A stretch of DNA of 64,000 nucleotides. Origin: Microbacteriaceae bacterium (GTDB lineage: Bacteria; Actinomycetota; Actinomycetes; Actinomycetales; Microbacteriaceae). Under the pieces are notes generated by a model that saw only the letters and a list, made by a program, of their open reading frames with translations, did not search any database and had not been told where the DNA came from. How positions within the stretch are numbered: the stretch's first letter is position 1; each line of letters begins with the position of its first letter. The stretch lies in the NCBI GenBank assembly GCA_025464975.1, contig JAODMT010000020.1, forward strand, positions 62,001-126,000. The letters run 5' to 3'. Positions 41,738 through 51,019 of the stretch are shown in pieces. The position numbers and the translations under genes were made by a program.

Positions 41738-42757
41738 TCAGTCGGCGAGCCATTCTCGAACGTTGGCGATGAGGAACTCCAGGTCGGCCGGGATAGACCG
41801 CGGATTTCCCGCCCGATGCCCCCAGACGCTTTCGATGGGTGCAAGACGCCCGTGTCTGAGGTGTTCGAGTTCTGCCTCATTGTCCGCGACCCGAAAGTAC
41901 AGGTCGGTGGTGCTTGGCATGAGCAGCACCCGGGCCTGGATGGATGACAACGCCGCCGTGAGGTCGCCGCCGTGGTGCGGAGTGGCGCTGATGTCGGCCT
42001 CCTGCCAGGTGACGGCCTCGGCGTACAGGTTTGCCGCCCTCTTTCGCCCGAAGGACTCCTCCCAGTCCGTGCGGAGAAAGGAATCGAGGTCTGGCGCGCC
42101 GAGCGCGGTCTCGAAGAGCCGCTCCCGGTAGAAGTCCTGGCTCAGCCCCCAACCGGCATAGACATGGGCAAAGGCTCGAAGGGCTGCGACAGGTTCGGTC
42201 TCGAACCGGCCGTTGCCCAGGTACTCCGGTGCGGCCTCGAGGACGCGCAGCAGGCTGGAGAGAAACACCTGATTGTGAATCGAGGTGCGAGCGCTGCCGC
42301 AGACGATGATCGCCCGCTCCACAAGTTCCGGATAGAGGGCGGCCCAGTGGTAGGCCTGCCCCGCTCCCATGGAGAATCCATAGGATGCGGCAACGCGAGT
42401 CGCCCCGAAGACCTCCGTGAGCAGCCGATACTGCGCGCGCACGTTGTCCGCCATCGTGACCACGGCGGGGTAGTCGTCATACTGGGCCGCGCTGGAGGAG
42501 ACCCCGCCGGAGAACATGTCGGCGATCACGATGAACCACCGTTCCGGGTCAAGCACCAGATCGGGGCCGATCAGCCAGGAGAGGTCGCTGTGGGTGGCGC
42601 CGTAACTGCACGGGTAGACGATCACATTGTCGCGCGCCGCATTCAGCGTCCCGTGCGTCTGCCAGGACAATCGAGCATCACGGATGACTCCGCCGCGTTC
42701 AACCTCGAGGTCGCCGAGCTCGAGAACGCCGTTCTCGACCGGCCAGCTCGCGCTCAA
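41738..42757 (-). CDS. MetX-like alpha/beta hydrolase (homoserine acyltransferase family)
   Basis: A 339-residue alpha/beta-hydrolase. Nucleophile Ser129 sits in GFSMGAG, followed by Asp in STTDLYF near 293 and His in WGHRAG near 321. The overall layout is that of homoserine O-acetyltransferase-type enzymes, but the upstream partner and several side motifs differ, so another acyl substrate or esterase role is possible. TTG at 42757 overlaps the acetamidase stop as TTGA, indicating coupled translation; a longer open frame upstream is a shadow. Confidence 0.75.
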   Translation of the reverse strand: MSASWPVENGVLELGDLEVERGGVIRDARLSWQTHGTLNAARDNVIVYPCSYGATHSDLSWLIGPDLVLDPERWFIVIADMFSGGVSSSAAQYDDYPAVVTMADNVRAQYRLLTEVFGATRVAASYGFSMGAGQAYHWAALYPELVERAIIVCGSARTSIHNQVFLSSLLRVLEAAPEYLGNGRFETEPVAALRAFAHVYAGWGLSQDFYRERLFETALGAPDLDSFLRTDWEESFGRKRAANLYAEAVTWQEADISATPHHGGDLTAALSSIQARVLLMPSTTDLYFRVADNEAELEHLRHGRLAPIESVWGHRAGNPRSIPADLEFLIANVREWLAD

Positions 42758-43677
42758 ACGAGCACCCCGTTCGGCAGCACCGCGTGAACGCCCCAGGTCT
42801 GATTCGCGACCTGCGTGACCCGCAGGTCGACGACGGTGCTTGCCAGCGCGAGCGCGGTCGGCTTGTCCACAGCGAAGAGCACCTGCATCCACCGCACCAT
42901 GGCATCGAGCGCGTCGCCCATCGCGACATTGAGATCGGCGTCGAATCCGAAGGTCACCCGGCCGACGGGGGTCTCGGCGTGGATCGAGTCGATCGGCCGG
43001 TCGTGCGCAATGTCCAGCACTGCTTCGGTGCGCATCGGGCATTCGATGGCCGTTCCCCCGACTTCTCCGTCCCCCTGGGCGGCGTGACCGTCGCCCAGGT
43101 ATAGCAGCGCGTCGTTCACCTGTACCGGCAGGTACAGCGTCGATCCGGCGACTAGCTCCTTGCAGTCGATGTTTCCACCGCTGGAGGCGCGCGGCGGGGT
43201 TGTGGAGTGTTCCCCTGGCTCGGCCGGGGAGAGTCCCATCACGCCGAGGAATGGCGCCAACGTGCGACTGAACCCGCGACTCTCGGTGCCCGTTCCCGCA
43301 TCGGAGTCGAGCTCCCAGAGGAGCCACGAAGGGGCGCCGGCGACGAGGTCCAATCGGCGGGTGATCGGAGACTCAATCGCCCCGGCAACGGTCCAGCCCC
43401 AGTCGCCGGGGCGAATGTCGACAAGGCGGAGAGCGAGCATGTCGCCGGGCAGGGCGCCGCGCACGGCGATTGGTCCGGTCAAGCAGTGACCGCGCCGTTC
43501 CGCGAACATCCGGGGCCGTGTCTCACCGGGGACGGTCTGCCGCTCGAGGTATCCGGATGCGTCGAGGGAGCCAACGACGATCGTGTCGCCCGGGTCAATG
43601 GTGAGAACGGCGGCGTGGGCGGAGCTGAATACGTCCGCGGTTGTCTCCGGCGAGGGCTCGAGGGTGTGGATCGTCAT
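42754..43677 (-). CDS. Acetamidase/formamidase family protein
   Basis: A 307-residue amidase of the FmdA/AmdA family that hydrolyses short amides to ammonia and the acid. Metal- and substrate-site patterns include YLGDGHAAQGDGEVGGTAIE near 193-212 and early HCLTGPIAVRGALPGDML. It is coupled to the MetX-like hydrolase downstream. No nitrilase, urea or amide transporter gene is near, so the natural amide is unknown. Confidence 0.85.
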   Translation of the reverse strand: MTIHTLEPSPETTADVFSSAHAAVLTIDPGDTIVVGSLDASGYLERQTVPGETRPRMFAERRGHCLTGPIAVRGALPGDMLALRLVDIRPGDWGWTVAGAIESPITRRLDLVAGAPSWLLWELDSDAGTGTESRGFSRTLAPFLGVMGLSPAEPGEHSTTPPRASSGGNIDCKELVAGSTLYLPVQVNDALLYLGDGHAAQGDGEVGGTAIECPMRTEAVLDIAHDRPIDSIHAETPVGRVTFGFDADLNVAMGDALDAMVRWMQVLFAVDKPTALALASTVVDLRVTQVANQTWGVHAVLPNGVLV

Positions 43678-43907
43678 GCTGTCGTTTCTCTACGTGTCAT
43701 CGTGTTGTCATTGGCGTCGTCGCTGCCGATAGCATCCCCGGTTCGCGGTGGGCCAATCAATTCATAGTGGCATGCCAGCGCGGTGGGGGGATGCCGTGGG
43801 CGCCCTGTGGCCCGTCGATTGGTCCGATCCCCAGCAGCCTGTCAGGTACGTCAGCCCACGCAGCTCTTCGTCGCTGGTCTTGCTGCGCCTGTCGCGATTC
43901 CGACCGC
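43678..43907. other. Intergenic, nothing assigned
   Basis: About 230 bases with only antisense frames. The acetamidase promoter should lie here; no repeat or RNA was seen. Confidence 0.35.
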
Positions 43908-44174
43908 TCAGGGCAGCATTCCGCCGTCGCGCCACCGATCAAGCAGGTCGATCTGCTGTGGCGACCACGGTCCATCACATGGCATCGAGCCTGCGTCGAG
44001 CCGGTCCCGGATCGCGTCGAGGTTGTCAACGACATCCCGGTACGACCACAGATCAAAGTACGTCTCCATTGAGTCGCGATCGGTCTCGCGAAAGAGCGGT
44101 CGGATGTCCGCGGCGAAGCCGACGATGGGCTGACCTGGCGAGGGGGTGCGTGTACCGGAGTCATCGGTGGCCAT
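43908..44174 (-). CDS. Small conserved hypothetical protein
   Basis: An 88-residue soluble protein. AGGAGAG precedes the ATG at 44174. The pattern FAADIRPLFRETDRDSM...WSYRDVVDNLDAIRDRL...MPCDGPWSPQQIDLLDRWRDGGM recurs in other actinobacterial proteins of this size without known function and resembles the c-type cytochrome-like N-terminal helices of some planctomycete proteins, although the haem CxxCH motif is absent here. Confidence 0.6.
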   Translation of the reverse strand: MATDDSGTRTPSPGQPIVGFAADIRPLFRETDRDSMETYFDLWSYRDVVDNLDAIRDRLDAGSMPCDGPWSPQQIDLLDRWRDGGMLP

Positions 44175-44262
44175 TTCGCAGCTCTCCTGTCTGGACTCGA
44201 GCGTCGTCTTGAAACCAGACCATACTCCGAGACCGCCGCCCACGGCTCGACAATCGGCAAAG

Positions 44263-45405
44263 CTATCGAACGGGATCGACGCTTCTGATCTCTCGCTTCG
44301 CGCGTGGGCTGTGGAACGGCCGCCCGGTCAACGCGAGACTCAGCGGCGTTCGTCTCGCGACTTCCGCGACAACTATCGAACCGGCGACAACCGCGAGGTA
44401 CATCACGATGGTGAGCCACGGCCGGGGAATCACCCGTTGGAGCCAGCCGCCGCCGACCCAGAGCAGGAACCACAGCACGAGCGGGTGCGCGAGAAAGATC
44501 CCAAAGGACCGGTCGGACGCGAGATCGACCGTCCTCGCGAACTTCCCCTCGGCCCTGCGTCGATCGGCCCAGAACGTGCCGATCGTGAGGAAGGCAAGTC
44601 CGACGGCAAGCGACCACACCTCGATACTCGGCTGGATGGGATTCGCCGAGTCAACGAGCGCGAGGCCGTTTTCCCACTGAACGACGTAGACCACGAGGGT
44701 CGCGATGGCGGTCAGTGCGGTGACGAGGGTGATGAGACGCCGGTGACCGCGAACCCAGGCCAGAAATTCGGAGGCGTGAGCGGCCAGCACCGCCCCAAGC
44801 ACGATGAATCCCTGATAGGTACTCACGTTGCTCACGATGTGAATCCAGTGCAGCGACCCCGGCTTGTAGAAGCTGAAGGCGCTCAGGATGATTTGGACCG
44901 CCATGCTGATAACGACGACGATCACGTGGTGGCCTCGCGTTTTGCGCACGAGCATCGCGAGCAGGGGGAAGAGCAGGTAGATCTGCATCGTCACGTATAC
45001 GAAATACAGGTGGTAGAACGCGGTGCCGGTGACAACGGCGTTCAGGTAGTCCGGAATCAGTGCCAGAAAGGCGACCTTTGGGGCGCTGAGCCATGGAACG
45101 ACGACATAGATTGCGGACCACACGAGATACGGGACGCCGACCAGGAGGAACCGACGCGGCCAGAACTTCCTCATCGGAACCGGTCGGGCCAAGTAGCTGT
45201 GCATCAGCACGAACCCGGTGAGCGCGAAGAACACATTGCGGGTGAAGTGAACGAGCGTGAGCACACCGATGAGACCGATGTCGTCCGGGGCCGTCGTATG
45301 GCTGATGGTGTGCACCGCGATCACGCACACGAAGGTCAGGATGCGCAGGATGTCGAGTTCGTATAGGTGACGTGCGCGCGGTTGAGTTGGCTGATCGTTC
45401 GTCAT
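44263..45405 (-). CDS. Acyltransferase 3 family membrane protein
   Basis: A 380-residue integral membrane acyltransferase with about ten helices. The early DILRILTFVCVIAVHTISH carries the catalytic-type His of this family, and LTLVHFTRNVFFALTGFVLMHSY supplies the RNxFFALTGFVL signature. Such enzymes O-acetylate or acylate extracellular sugars and polymers. A TagF-like gene lies 1.3 kb further on, so cell-wall polymer modification is a reasonable guess. Start MTNDQPTQPRA is chosen over an upstream Met. Confidence 0.85.
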   Translation of the reverse strand: MTNDQPTQPRARHLYELDILRILTFVCVIAVHTISHTTAPDDIGLIGVLTLVHFTRNVFFALTGFVLMHSYLARPVPMRKFWPRRFLLVGVPYLVWSAIYVVVPWLSAPKVAFLALIPDYLNAVVTGTAFYHLYFVYVTMQIYLLFPLLAMLVRKTRGHHVIVVVISMAVQIILSAFSFYKPGSLHWIHIVSNVSTYQGFIVLGAVLAAHASEFLAWVRGHRRLITLVTALTAIATLVVYVVQWENGLALVDSANPIQPSIEVWSLAVGLAFLTIGTFWADRRRAEGKFARTVDLASDRSFGIFLAHPLVLWFLLWVGGGWLQRVIPRPWLTIVMYLAVVAGSIVVAEVARRTPLSLALTGRPFHSPRAKREIRSVDPVR

Positions 45406-45421
45406 GGTGATTGCCTCTAGG

Positions 45422-45517
45422 TTAGCGCAGGGCAAGGATGACGAACGAGGCGCCTCCGCCGATGAAGCAGTACTGGCCGCCGACGAGCGCCGGGAGGATC
45501 ACGGCGTAGCCGAGGCT
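45422..45517 (-). pseudogene. Possible membrane-protein 3' remnant
   Basis: The minus frame ending at 45422 reads a hydrophobic stretch (SLGYAVILPALVGGQYCF then IGGGASFVILALR) like the end of a membrane protein, but the part before it is low-complexity and lacks a start. It abuts a tandem 18-base duplication. This is a weak call. Confidence 0.25.
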
Positions 45518-45553
45518 CGAAACGGGAAACAGTTCCGAAACGGGAAACAGTTC
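45518..45553. repeat. Tandem duplication of an 18-base unit
   Basis: CGAAACGGGAAACAGTTC occurs twice in exact tandem (45518-45535, 45536-45553). In the minus frame of the possible remnant it encodes SELFPV twice, i.e. an in-frame duplication of six residues. It is a slippage-prone or recently duplicated site. Confidence 0.7.
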
Positions 45554-45611
45554 GCTGAGCCCTGGGCGGCACGCACGACCACGGCCTCCCGGTAACTCAG
45601 GTGACCGATGT

Positions 45612-46280
45612 CTAGTCAGTCTCAGTTGGCGTCGAGCTCTTGCGGCGGCGCGCGCGCAGCATCTCGATCCCGACGGGAACCAGGGAGACGACGACGATCG
45701 CAACGGCGATCAGGTCGACGTTGTTGGCCACGAAGGGAATGCGCCCGAGCCACAGGCCGGCAAGCACCGCAATAACTGCCCAGGCGATCCCGCCAAGCGC
45801 GTTCCAGAGCAGGAATTTGCGGTAGGGAAGGCGAGACATCCCGACCACCGGGGGCACATAGGTGCGCACGATTGGCACGAATCGGGCGAGTACAAGGGCG
45901 CGAGCCCCGTATCGCAGAAAGAAGGCGTCGGCGCGGTCAAGATAGCGGGTCTTGAAGACACGGGCGCGCGGCGAGAACAGCCTTCTGCCGAAGCGCTTTC
46001 CGATCAGGTATCCAACCTGGTCGCCGGCGAACGCCGCCGCGGCGGCGACCAGAATGAGCAACGGTACCGGAAGGCCCAGCCGCACACTCAGCAACCCAGC
46101 GGTGAACAGCAGGCTGTCTCCCGGCAGGAATGGGAAGAGGAGTCCCGTTTCGATGAAGACGAAGACCACGATCAGCGCCAACACCCAGGGACCGGTCCCG
46201 GTCAGCAGTGCCGAGGGGTCCAGGATTCCGCCGGATGCCGTCAGGGTTCCGCCGATGGCCGCAATCGCAAAAGAATTCAT
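45612..46280 (-). CDS. DedA-family membrane protein
   Basis: A 222-residue protein with five to six helices, of the DedA (flippase-like) family. The family core is ETGLLFPFLPGDSLLFTAGLLSV and ALVLARFVPIVRTYVPPVVGMSRLPYRKF. DedA proteins move phospholipids or undecaprenyl phosphate across the membrane and support wall synthesis. It carries a basic C-terminal tail. The nearby acyltransferase and TagF-like genes fit a cell-envelope neighbourhood. Confidence 0.9.
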   Translation of the reverse strand: MNSFAIAAIGGTLTASGGILDPSALLTGTGPWVLALIVVFVFIETGLLFPFLPGDSLLFTAGLLSVRLGLPVPLLILVAAAAAFAGDQVGYLIGKRFGRRLFSPRARVFKTRYLDRADAFFLRYGARALVLARFVPIVRTYVPPVVGMSRLPYRKFLLWNALGGIAWAVIAVLAGLWLGRIPFVANNVDLIAVAIVVVSLVPVGIEMLRARRRKSSTPTETD

Positions 46281-46519
46281 GTCGTAAGAGGATGCACAGA
46301 GCGTCTCTAAGAATCTCGTAAGAAGCCCGAGTGCGCGGCAAAGCTGAGGAGGGACCGCACTAGCAACTGCGATGTTTCGGTCATCCGAGACACTAACCGG
46401 TCATCTCTTAGCGGATTCTGTGAGGGCGCTACCCAGACTCGTTGGCGAGGGCGGCCCGTGCCCCACCGAGTGTGCACCCGCGTAACTCGACCGCCGCCGG
46501 TCTCGAGGAGAGAGGAGTC

Positions 46520-46648
46520 GTGGTGATCTGGATGATCGTTGCGCTCGTCATGGTCTCGATCGTCGTGGTCCTTCTGGCCATCGGTTGGTTCACCTTCGTA
46601 CTCCTCTCCGAGGTCTCGGAGCGGTTGGACGACAACGACGACATCTGA
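46520..46648 (+). CDS. Small single-helix membrane protein
   Basis: A 42-residue protein too short for usual gene finders. GTG at 46520 follows AGAGGAG by 4 bases. Residues 3-28 form one hydrophobic helix with IGWFTFVLL, ending in an acidic tail (SERLDDNDDI). No family is known to me. It converges on the teichoic-acid gene. Confidence 0.5.
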   Translation: MVIWMIVALVMVSIVVVLLAIGWFTFVLLSEVSERLDDNDDI

Positions 46649-46672
46649 TCGGTGGCGCCGCTGGCCGCGCGG

Positions 46673-49201
46673 TCAGGCTCTGCGGGTGTTCCCAGGACGA
46701 CGCACTCCGATTAGGGCGTCATCGAATTCGCGAAGCGCCGCCGCGTTGTAGACGGCAACGTCGAGGTGCGCTGGGCCGACCTGGCCGTCGAGGAATGCGA
46801 GCATTCCCTCGGCAAGCGCGTCATCCGTCTGATCGACCACCCGCATCTCGCCCTCCGGCAGTGCGTCCTCGATGGATCCGAAGTCGACCGAAACGATCGG
46901 CAGTCCCGTGATGGCCGCCTCTAACAGCACCATCGGCTGTCCCTCGTAGTCGCTCGACAGCACGAAGCAATCGGCGGCGGCCATGATCGGGAACGGGTTG
47001 GCGTATGGACCAACCACGAAAGCGCTCTCGGCCAGACCGAGATTTTCGGCGGTCCGCTCGAGAGTGGAACGAAGTGGACCGTAGCCGACAATCAGGAGCC
47101 GCGAATCCGGCCGCAGTTCGTGCACCTTCGCGAACGCCCGCAGCAGGCGCGCCTGGTTCTTTTCGGTGGAGAAGCGGCCGACGGTAACGAACCAATTTTT
47201 CTGCTCGTGCGTGGCGAGATCGTCGACCCAGCCGGGCACGAGCGGCAGTTGGGTTTCCTCGTCGAGCGGATGCCCGGCGAGGTCCGCGAGATTCGCTCCT
47301 ATCCCGGTGAGCACCCGGGATTCGTTGACGAGGTTACGCGCGGAGACGAACGCAGCCGGGTCGAGATGGTAGCTCTCCGCCAGCGCCGAACGGTTTACGG
47401 CGCTAAGACTGTCTGAGACCGAGACGAGCCGGTCGAACTGCGAATAGAGGGCGAAAACCGCACGAAGAGAGCGGCGCATCCGCTTCCTTCCGCGAATCAG
47501 CCGGTGTTCCTCCGAGGCCATGTCGTTGTGCATCCAGATCGAGCGGGTCGAGCCGGGGGAGTGCAGCAGAAGCGTCGCCCAAAACGGGCTGTACCCGCTG
47601 AAGTCGGCGACGGCACCGAACCTCAGGTCGCCGAAACAGCGCTTCCACTCGGCATCCCACAGGCGCGCCTGGGAGGCGAGAGCCCGGTGGTCCTCCGGCC
47701 TCGCGCTGGCTTGCGACAGCCGGCGAAGCAGATGGGCAACCTTGCTGCCATTCATCCCGCCGGCGCGATGGAACTGCCGGATGCGCGGGTCGATGAGACC
47801 CTGGTTGGCGCGCTGCTGGGCGCTCCAAGGTTTTCCGATGACTATCGACACATCGAACCGGTCGTGGTCGATGGAGGACAGCAGATTGAGCGCCGAGGTC
47901 GTGATGCCGTTCGACCGCATGCCCCCGAGGTGCAGAAGGACGGGCACGCGGGTGTCGCTCGTTACCGACAGCGCCCGTTGCGGATCAAGCACGCCGCGGA
48001 AGACGGCGTCGACGACTCGTGACGCCGACGATCCGTCATCACGCGGAAGAAACCGTTCGCGCCAGTCGCGTCGCGTCGTCGCCCAGGGTGAATCGGCGCC
48101 CTCGGCGGCCTGCGCGCGAATCGAGGCGGCGACCTGGGCGACCTCGACGCACACCGGGCCGGGCAACTCCTCAGGGGGGAAATAGGTGCCGCGCGAGGCC
48201 GAATATTCCGCGACATCCGGCGTGAAGAACACGATGGGGCGTTCACTCTGAAGGTAGTCGAAGAAGATGGAGGAGTAGTCGGTGACGAGAGTACTCGTGA
48301 GCCCGAGCACTACGTTCGTCGGAATGTCGTTGGGCACCAGCAGGCTTCGAAACTCCGGTCGAGCGGCCGCGAGCTGATGCACGGCCTGGTGCGTCTTGAG
48401 CAGAACAACGTATTGCTCGGACCCGAGAAGACTCTGCAGCTGCCTGGCGGACTCGATGAGCTGCATTGCATCGTCGTCCGGGGAGGAGAAGGAATCACCC
48501 TTCCAGGTGGGGGCGAAGAGCACGATGTTGCGTCCGCCGAGTTCGATTCCGGCCGCTTCCAGCAGAGCCCGTCCGTCAAGGAACTCGTTTTGGTCGATAA
48601 CCTGTCGATCGACCCGCGGGTAGCCCTCCTCGAGGATGAGGCCGCGGAATGCTCCGCGCAAGCGGTAGGCCTGCTCGTACATCTGCCGGGTCATGAACTC
48701 GTTTTGAGAGAGCAGAAAGTCGGCCGAAACGAAGTTGCGGAGGGTGTTGGCCGCCTCAATCGCCCCGTTCGGCATGTCGTAGCCCATCAGCTTGAGCGGT
48801 GTGCCATGCCAGGTATTGAGGTACGTCTGCCCGGCCCGCTTTCCGAACTCATGCGGAAAGGTCGCGTTGTTGATCAGGTAGCCGCTCGTGGCTATCGCGC
48901 GAAAGTAGGCGGCGGATCGGTACTTCACAAACCGAACGCGAGGGTCACCGGCGAATTCCCGGCGAATGTCGTGGTGTCGCTTTGGGTCGTCCAACACCCA
49001 GATGTGACGGAGGTCGGCCATGTCGGGGGCGCGAAGAAGTTCGCGGAAAATGGCCTCTGGGTTGCACAGCGCGCCGTTCCCGGCGAACGACTCGTAGAGT
49101 ACCGTGCGCGGTCGCACCGACCCCCGTGATGCGATGGCGCGAATCTCCGAGTGCCACGCTCGACGAAGTTGGCGCAGACGTCGTCTCGCTAGTTGCAGCA
49201 C
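46673..49201 (-). CDS. Bifunctional CDP-glycerol/teichoic-acid polymerase-like plus GT4 glycosyltransferase
   Basis: An 842-residue fusion protein. The N-terminal half (about residues 1-390) matches CDP-glycerol glycerophosphotransferases (TagB/TagF type), including QTYLNTWHGTPLKLMGYD and LTSTLVTDYSSIFFDYLQ. The C-terminal half (about 400-840) has the GT4 glycosyltransferase pattern, including WFVTVGRFSTEKNQARLLRAF and LSSDYEGQPMVLLEAAITGLP. GTG at 49201 follows GGAGGG. It probably adds polyol-phosphate units and a sugar to a wall glycopolymer at the cytoplasmic face. Confidence 0.88.
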   Translation of the reverse strand: MLQLARRRLRQLRRAWHSEIRAIASRGSVRPRTVLYESFAGNGALCNPEAIFRELLRAPDMADLRHIWVLDDPKRHHDIRREFAGDPRVRFVKYRSAAYFRAIATSGYLINNATFPHEFGKRAGQTYLNTWHGTPLKLMGYDMPNGAIEAANTLRNFVSADFLLSQNEFMTRQMYEQAYRLRGAFRGLILEEGYPRVDRQVIDQNEFLDGRALLEAAGIELGGRNIVLFAPTWKGDSFSSPDDDAMQLIESARQLQSLLGSEQYVVLLKTHQAVHQLAAARPEFRSLLVPNDIPTNVVLGLTSTLVTDYSSIFFDYLQSERPIVFFTPDVAEYSASRGTYFPPEELPGPVCVEVAQVAASIRAQAAEGADSPWATTRRDWRERFLPRDDGSSASRVVDAVFRGVLDPQRALSVTSDTRVPVLLHLGGMRSNGITTSALNLLSSIDHDRFDVSIVIGKPWSAQQRANQGLIDPRIRQFHRAGGMNGSKVAHLLRRLSQASARPEDHRALASQARLWDAEWKRCFGDLRFGAVADFSGYSPFWATLLLHSPGSTRSIWMHNDMASEEHRLIRGRKRMRRSLRAVFALYSQFDRLVSVSDSLSAVNRSALAESYHLDPAAFVSARNLVNESRVLTGIGANLADLAGHPLDEETQLPLVPGWVDDLATHEQKNWFVTVGRFSTEKNQARLLRAFAKVHELRPDSRLLIVGYGPLRSTLERTAENLGLAESAFVVGPYANPFPIMAAADCFVLSSDYEGQPMVLLEAAITGLPIVSVDFGSIEDALPEGEMRVVDQTDDALAEGMLAFLDGQVGPAHLDVAVYNAAALREFDDALIGVRRPGNTRRA

Positions 49202-49343
49202 AGTGCCCTCCAGGTTCCGACCCGAGGAGCATTTTCTTCGAGCGGAATAGGGGTGCCTCTAGGAAAGCGCCGTTGGAGTCGGGACATAGCCTAACGCGAG
49301 AGCTCGGGCTAGGCGCGGCGATAGTCGTGATCGCGGGCTCGGC

Positions 49344-50357
49344 CTATCGGGTTCGCGCGGAGGGAATTCGAATCTCAATTTCCGTTCCGGCCTCGGATGA
49401 CGCGGCGACGACCACCGTTCCGCCGAACCGTTCAACGGTGTCGCGAACGAGCGCGAGTCCAATACCGAATCCGGTGCGGGTTGACCCGCCTTCGCTGATC
49501 GTGGCTCCGGATCTGGCAAAACGATCGAATATTCGGGACGGATCGATTCCGGTGATGCCCGGCCCCTCATCCCGAATGCTGATCCGTACCATTCCTCTCG
49601 ACTCGGTGAGCCTGACATGCACCGTCGAGCCCATCGGGGCGAAGCCGAGGGCGTTGTCGAGGAGGGCGAGCATGCAGCGGTGAATTCCCGCCGCCGGAAC
49701 CAGAGTTGCGAATTCGCCGGCCGACGTGGTCGCGATCGTCACCGAGCGATCTGCGGCGACGATTTGCATGGACTCGACCGCTTGCATCACCGGGGGATTG
49801 AGGTCGACCGGAACGCTGCTCTTGACCTGGCCGCCCGATTCGGCCAAGGCCAGAAGGTCGTTGACAATCTCGATGAGCGTAGTCGTGTCCCGTCTGAGGT
49901 CGGTCACGATCGGTGCGGCGGGATCCTCGGACTTGAGGCCGCGCTGAAGAAGTTGAAGCCGCGCGTCGAGCACGGCCAGCGGAGTGCGAAGCTCGTGGCT
50001 CGCATCGGACACGAACGCCCGCTGCAACCGGAGAACGTCCCCCAACGGGCGGACTGCGCGACGGGTGGCAAACCAGCTCATCGTTCCGGCAAGGATTACC
50101 GCGATCAGACCGATGCTTAGGCCGCCGACCAGGATATCGATGCCCCCAACGTCGATGGTGGTCTCGTGCGCTCGTTGCAGGTCGAAGAGCCTCCCCGGTG
50201 GGATGTGCGCGAAGACGAAAACAAACGCCGAAATGAGCACGGCGAGAACGAGCACGCTCGACGTGATGGTGATTCTCAAACCGACCTCGCGAGACGCCCG
50301 TCGAATCGCGCGGGCATCCGCGTCATCGATGTCCGGATGTCCGTCGCGTCGCGTCAC
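49344..50357 (-). CDS. Sensor histidine kinase (short sensor)
   Basis: A 337-residue kinase with two helices near residues 31-52 and 80-97 separated by under 30 residues, so it has almost no external sensor loop and may sense within the membrane. The H-box DASHELRTPL gives His121; the ATPase domain shows LLDNALGFAP, DEGPGITG and GFGIGLALV. GTG at 50357 overlaps the regulator's stop as GTGA. No target operon is linked; a wall-related role is only suggested by the neighbours. Confidence 0.9.
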   Translation of the reverse strand: MTRRDGHPDIDDADARAIRRASREVGLRITITSSVLVLAVLISAFVFVFAHIPPGRLFDLQRAHETTIDVGGIDILVGGLSIGLIAVILAGTMSWFATRRAVRPLGDVLRLQRAFVSDASHELRTPLAVLDARLQLLQRGLKSEDPAAPIVTDLRRDTTTLIEIVNDLLALAESGGQVKSSVPVDLNPPVMQAVESMQIVAADRSVTIATTSAGEFATLVPAAGIHRCMLALLDNALGFAPMGSTVHVRLTESRGMVRISIRDEGPGITGIDPSRIFDRFARSGATISEGGSTRTGFGIGLALVRDTVERFGGTVVVAASSEAGTEIEIRIPSARTR

Positions 50358-51019
50358 TCCGCTCCCAGCCGGTAGCCCTGACCGCGCACGGTCGTGATGA
50401 GGTGACTCTCTGTCTTGCGCCGCACGTAGTGTACGTACGTGTCGACAGTACCGGGCTGATCGCCAGCCTCGAACACCTCCCGCAGAATCTGTTCCCGGGA
50501 GAAGGTGCGCTGAGGATGCCCGCAGAACAGGCGCAGCAGGTCGTTCTCTCGCTGAGTCAACAGGATGCGGCCGTCGTACGGGGAGTAGATCGTGCGGCTC
50601 TCCGGATAGAACTCCCAGAGTCCGATTCGAACGAACGGTCCCTCCCCGGTGTACACCCGGCGAATTGCCCTGAGCCGGGCGAACAGCTCATCGAACTCGA
50701 ATGGTTTGACCAGATAGTCGTTGGCGCCGGCATCCAGACCGCGCACCTTATCTTCGACGGTGCCGAGGGCGGTGAGTACGAGGATCGGCGTGGCGATGCC
50801 CTTTTGGCGCAGGCCCTCAATCATGCTGAGCCCGTCGAGGTGGGGCAGTCGCCGATCGACGATCATCACATCGAAGTCGCTGCTGAGCGCGACGGTGATC
50901 CCCTCGGCTCCGTCCGCCACGAGGGTGACCGTGTAGACCTCGTCGAGCACCTGTTGCATGAGGGGGCCGAGTTCCGGGTCGTCTTCGAGGAGCAGCAGAC
51001 GCGGCCTGGTGTCGATCAT
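50354..51019 (-). CDS. OmpR-family response regulator
   Basis: A 221-residue regulator. Receiver Asp55 lies in MIVDRRLPHLDG, with VKPFEFDELF near 105 providing the conserved Lys. The winged helix covers about 125-220 and ends with YVHYVRRKTE and RGQGYRLG. The start MIDTRPR follows GAAAGGG; an upstream ATG nine codons earlier is less likely. It is coupled to the kinase gene. Confidence 0.9.
   Translation of the reverse strand: MIDTRPRLLLLEDDPELGPLMQQVLDEVYTVTLVADGAEGITVALSSDFDVMIVDRRLPHLDGLSMIEGLRQKGIATPILVLTALGTVEDKVRGLDAGANDYLVKPFEFDELFARLRAIRRVYTGEGPFVRIGLWEFYPESRTIYSPYDGRILLTQRENDLLRLFCGHPQRTFSREQILREVFEAGDQPGTVDTYVHYVRRKTESHLITTVRGQGYRLGAE

Noticed and set aside
43757-44617. Long minus-strand frame of 286 codons around the small hypothetical gene
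   Set aside because: It is an alternative frame of the real gene at 43908-44174 and of the acyltransferase gene, with Arg/Ser-rich noise.
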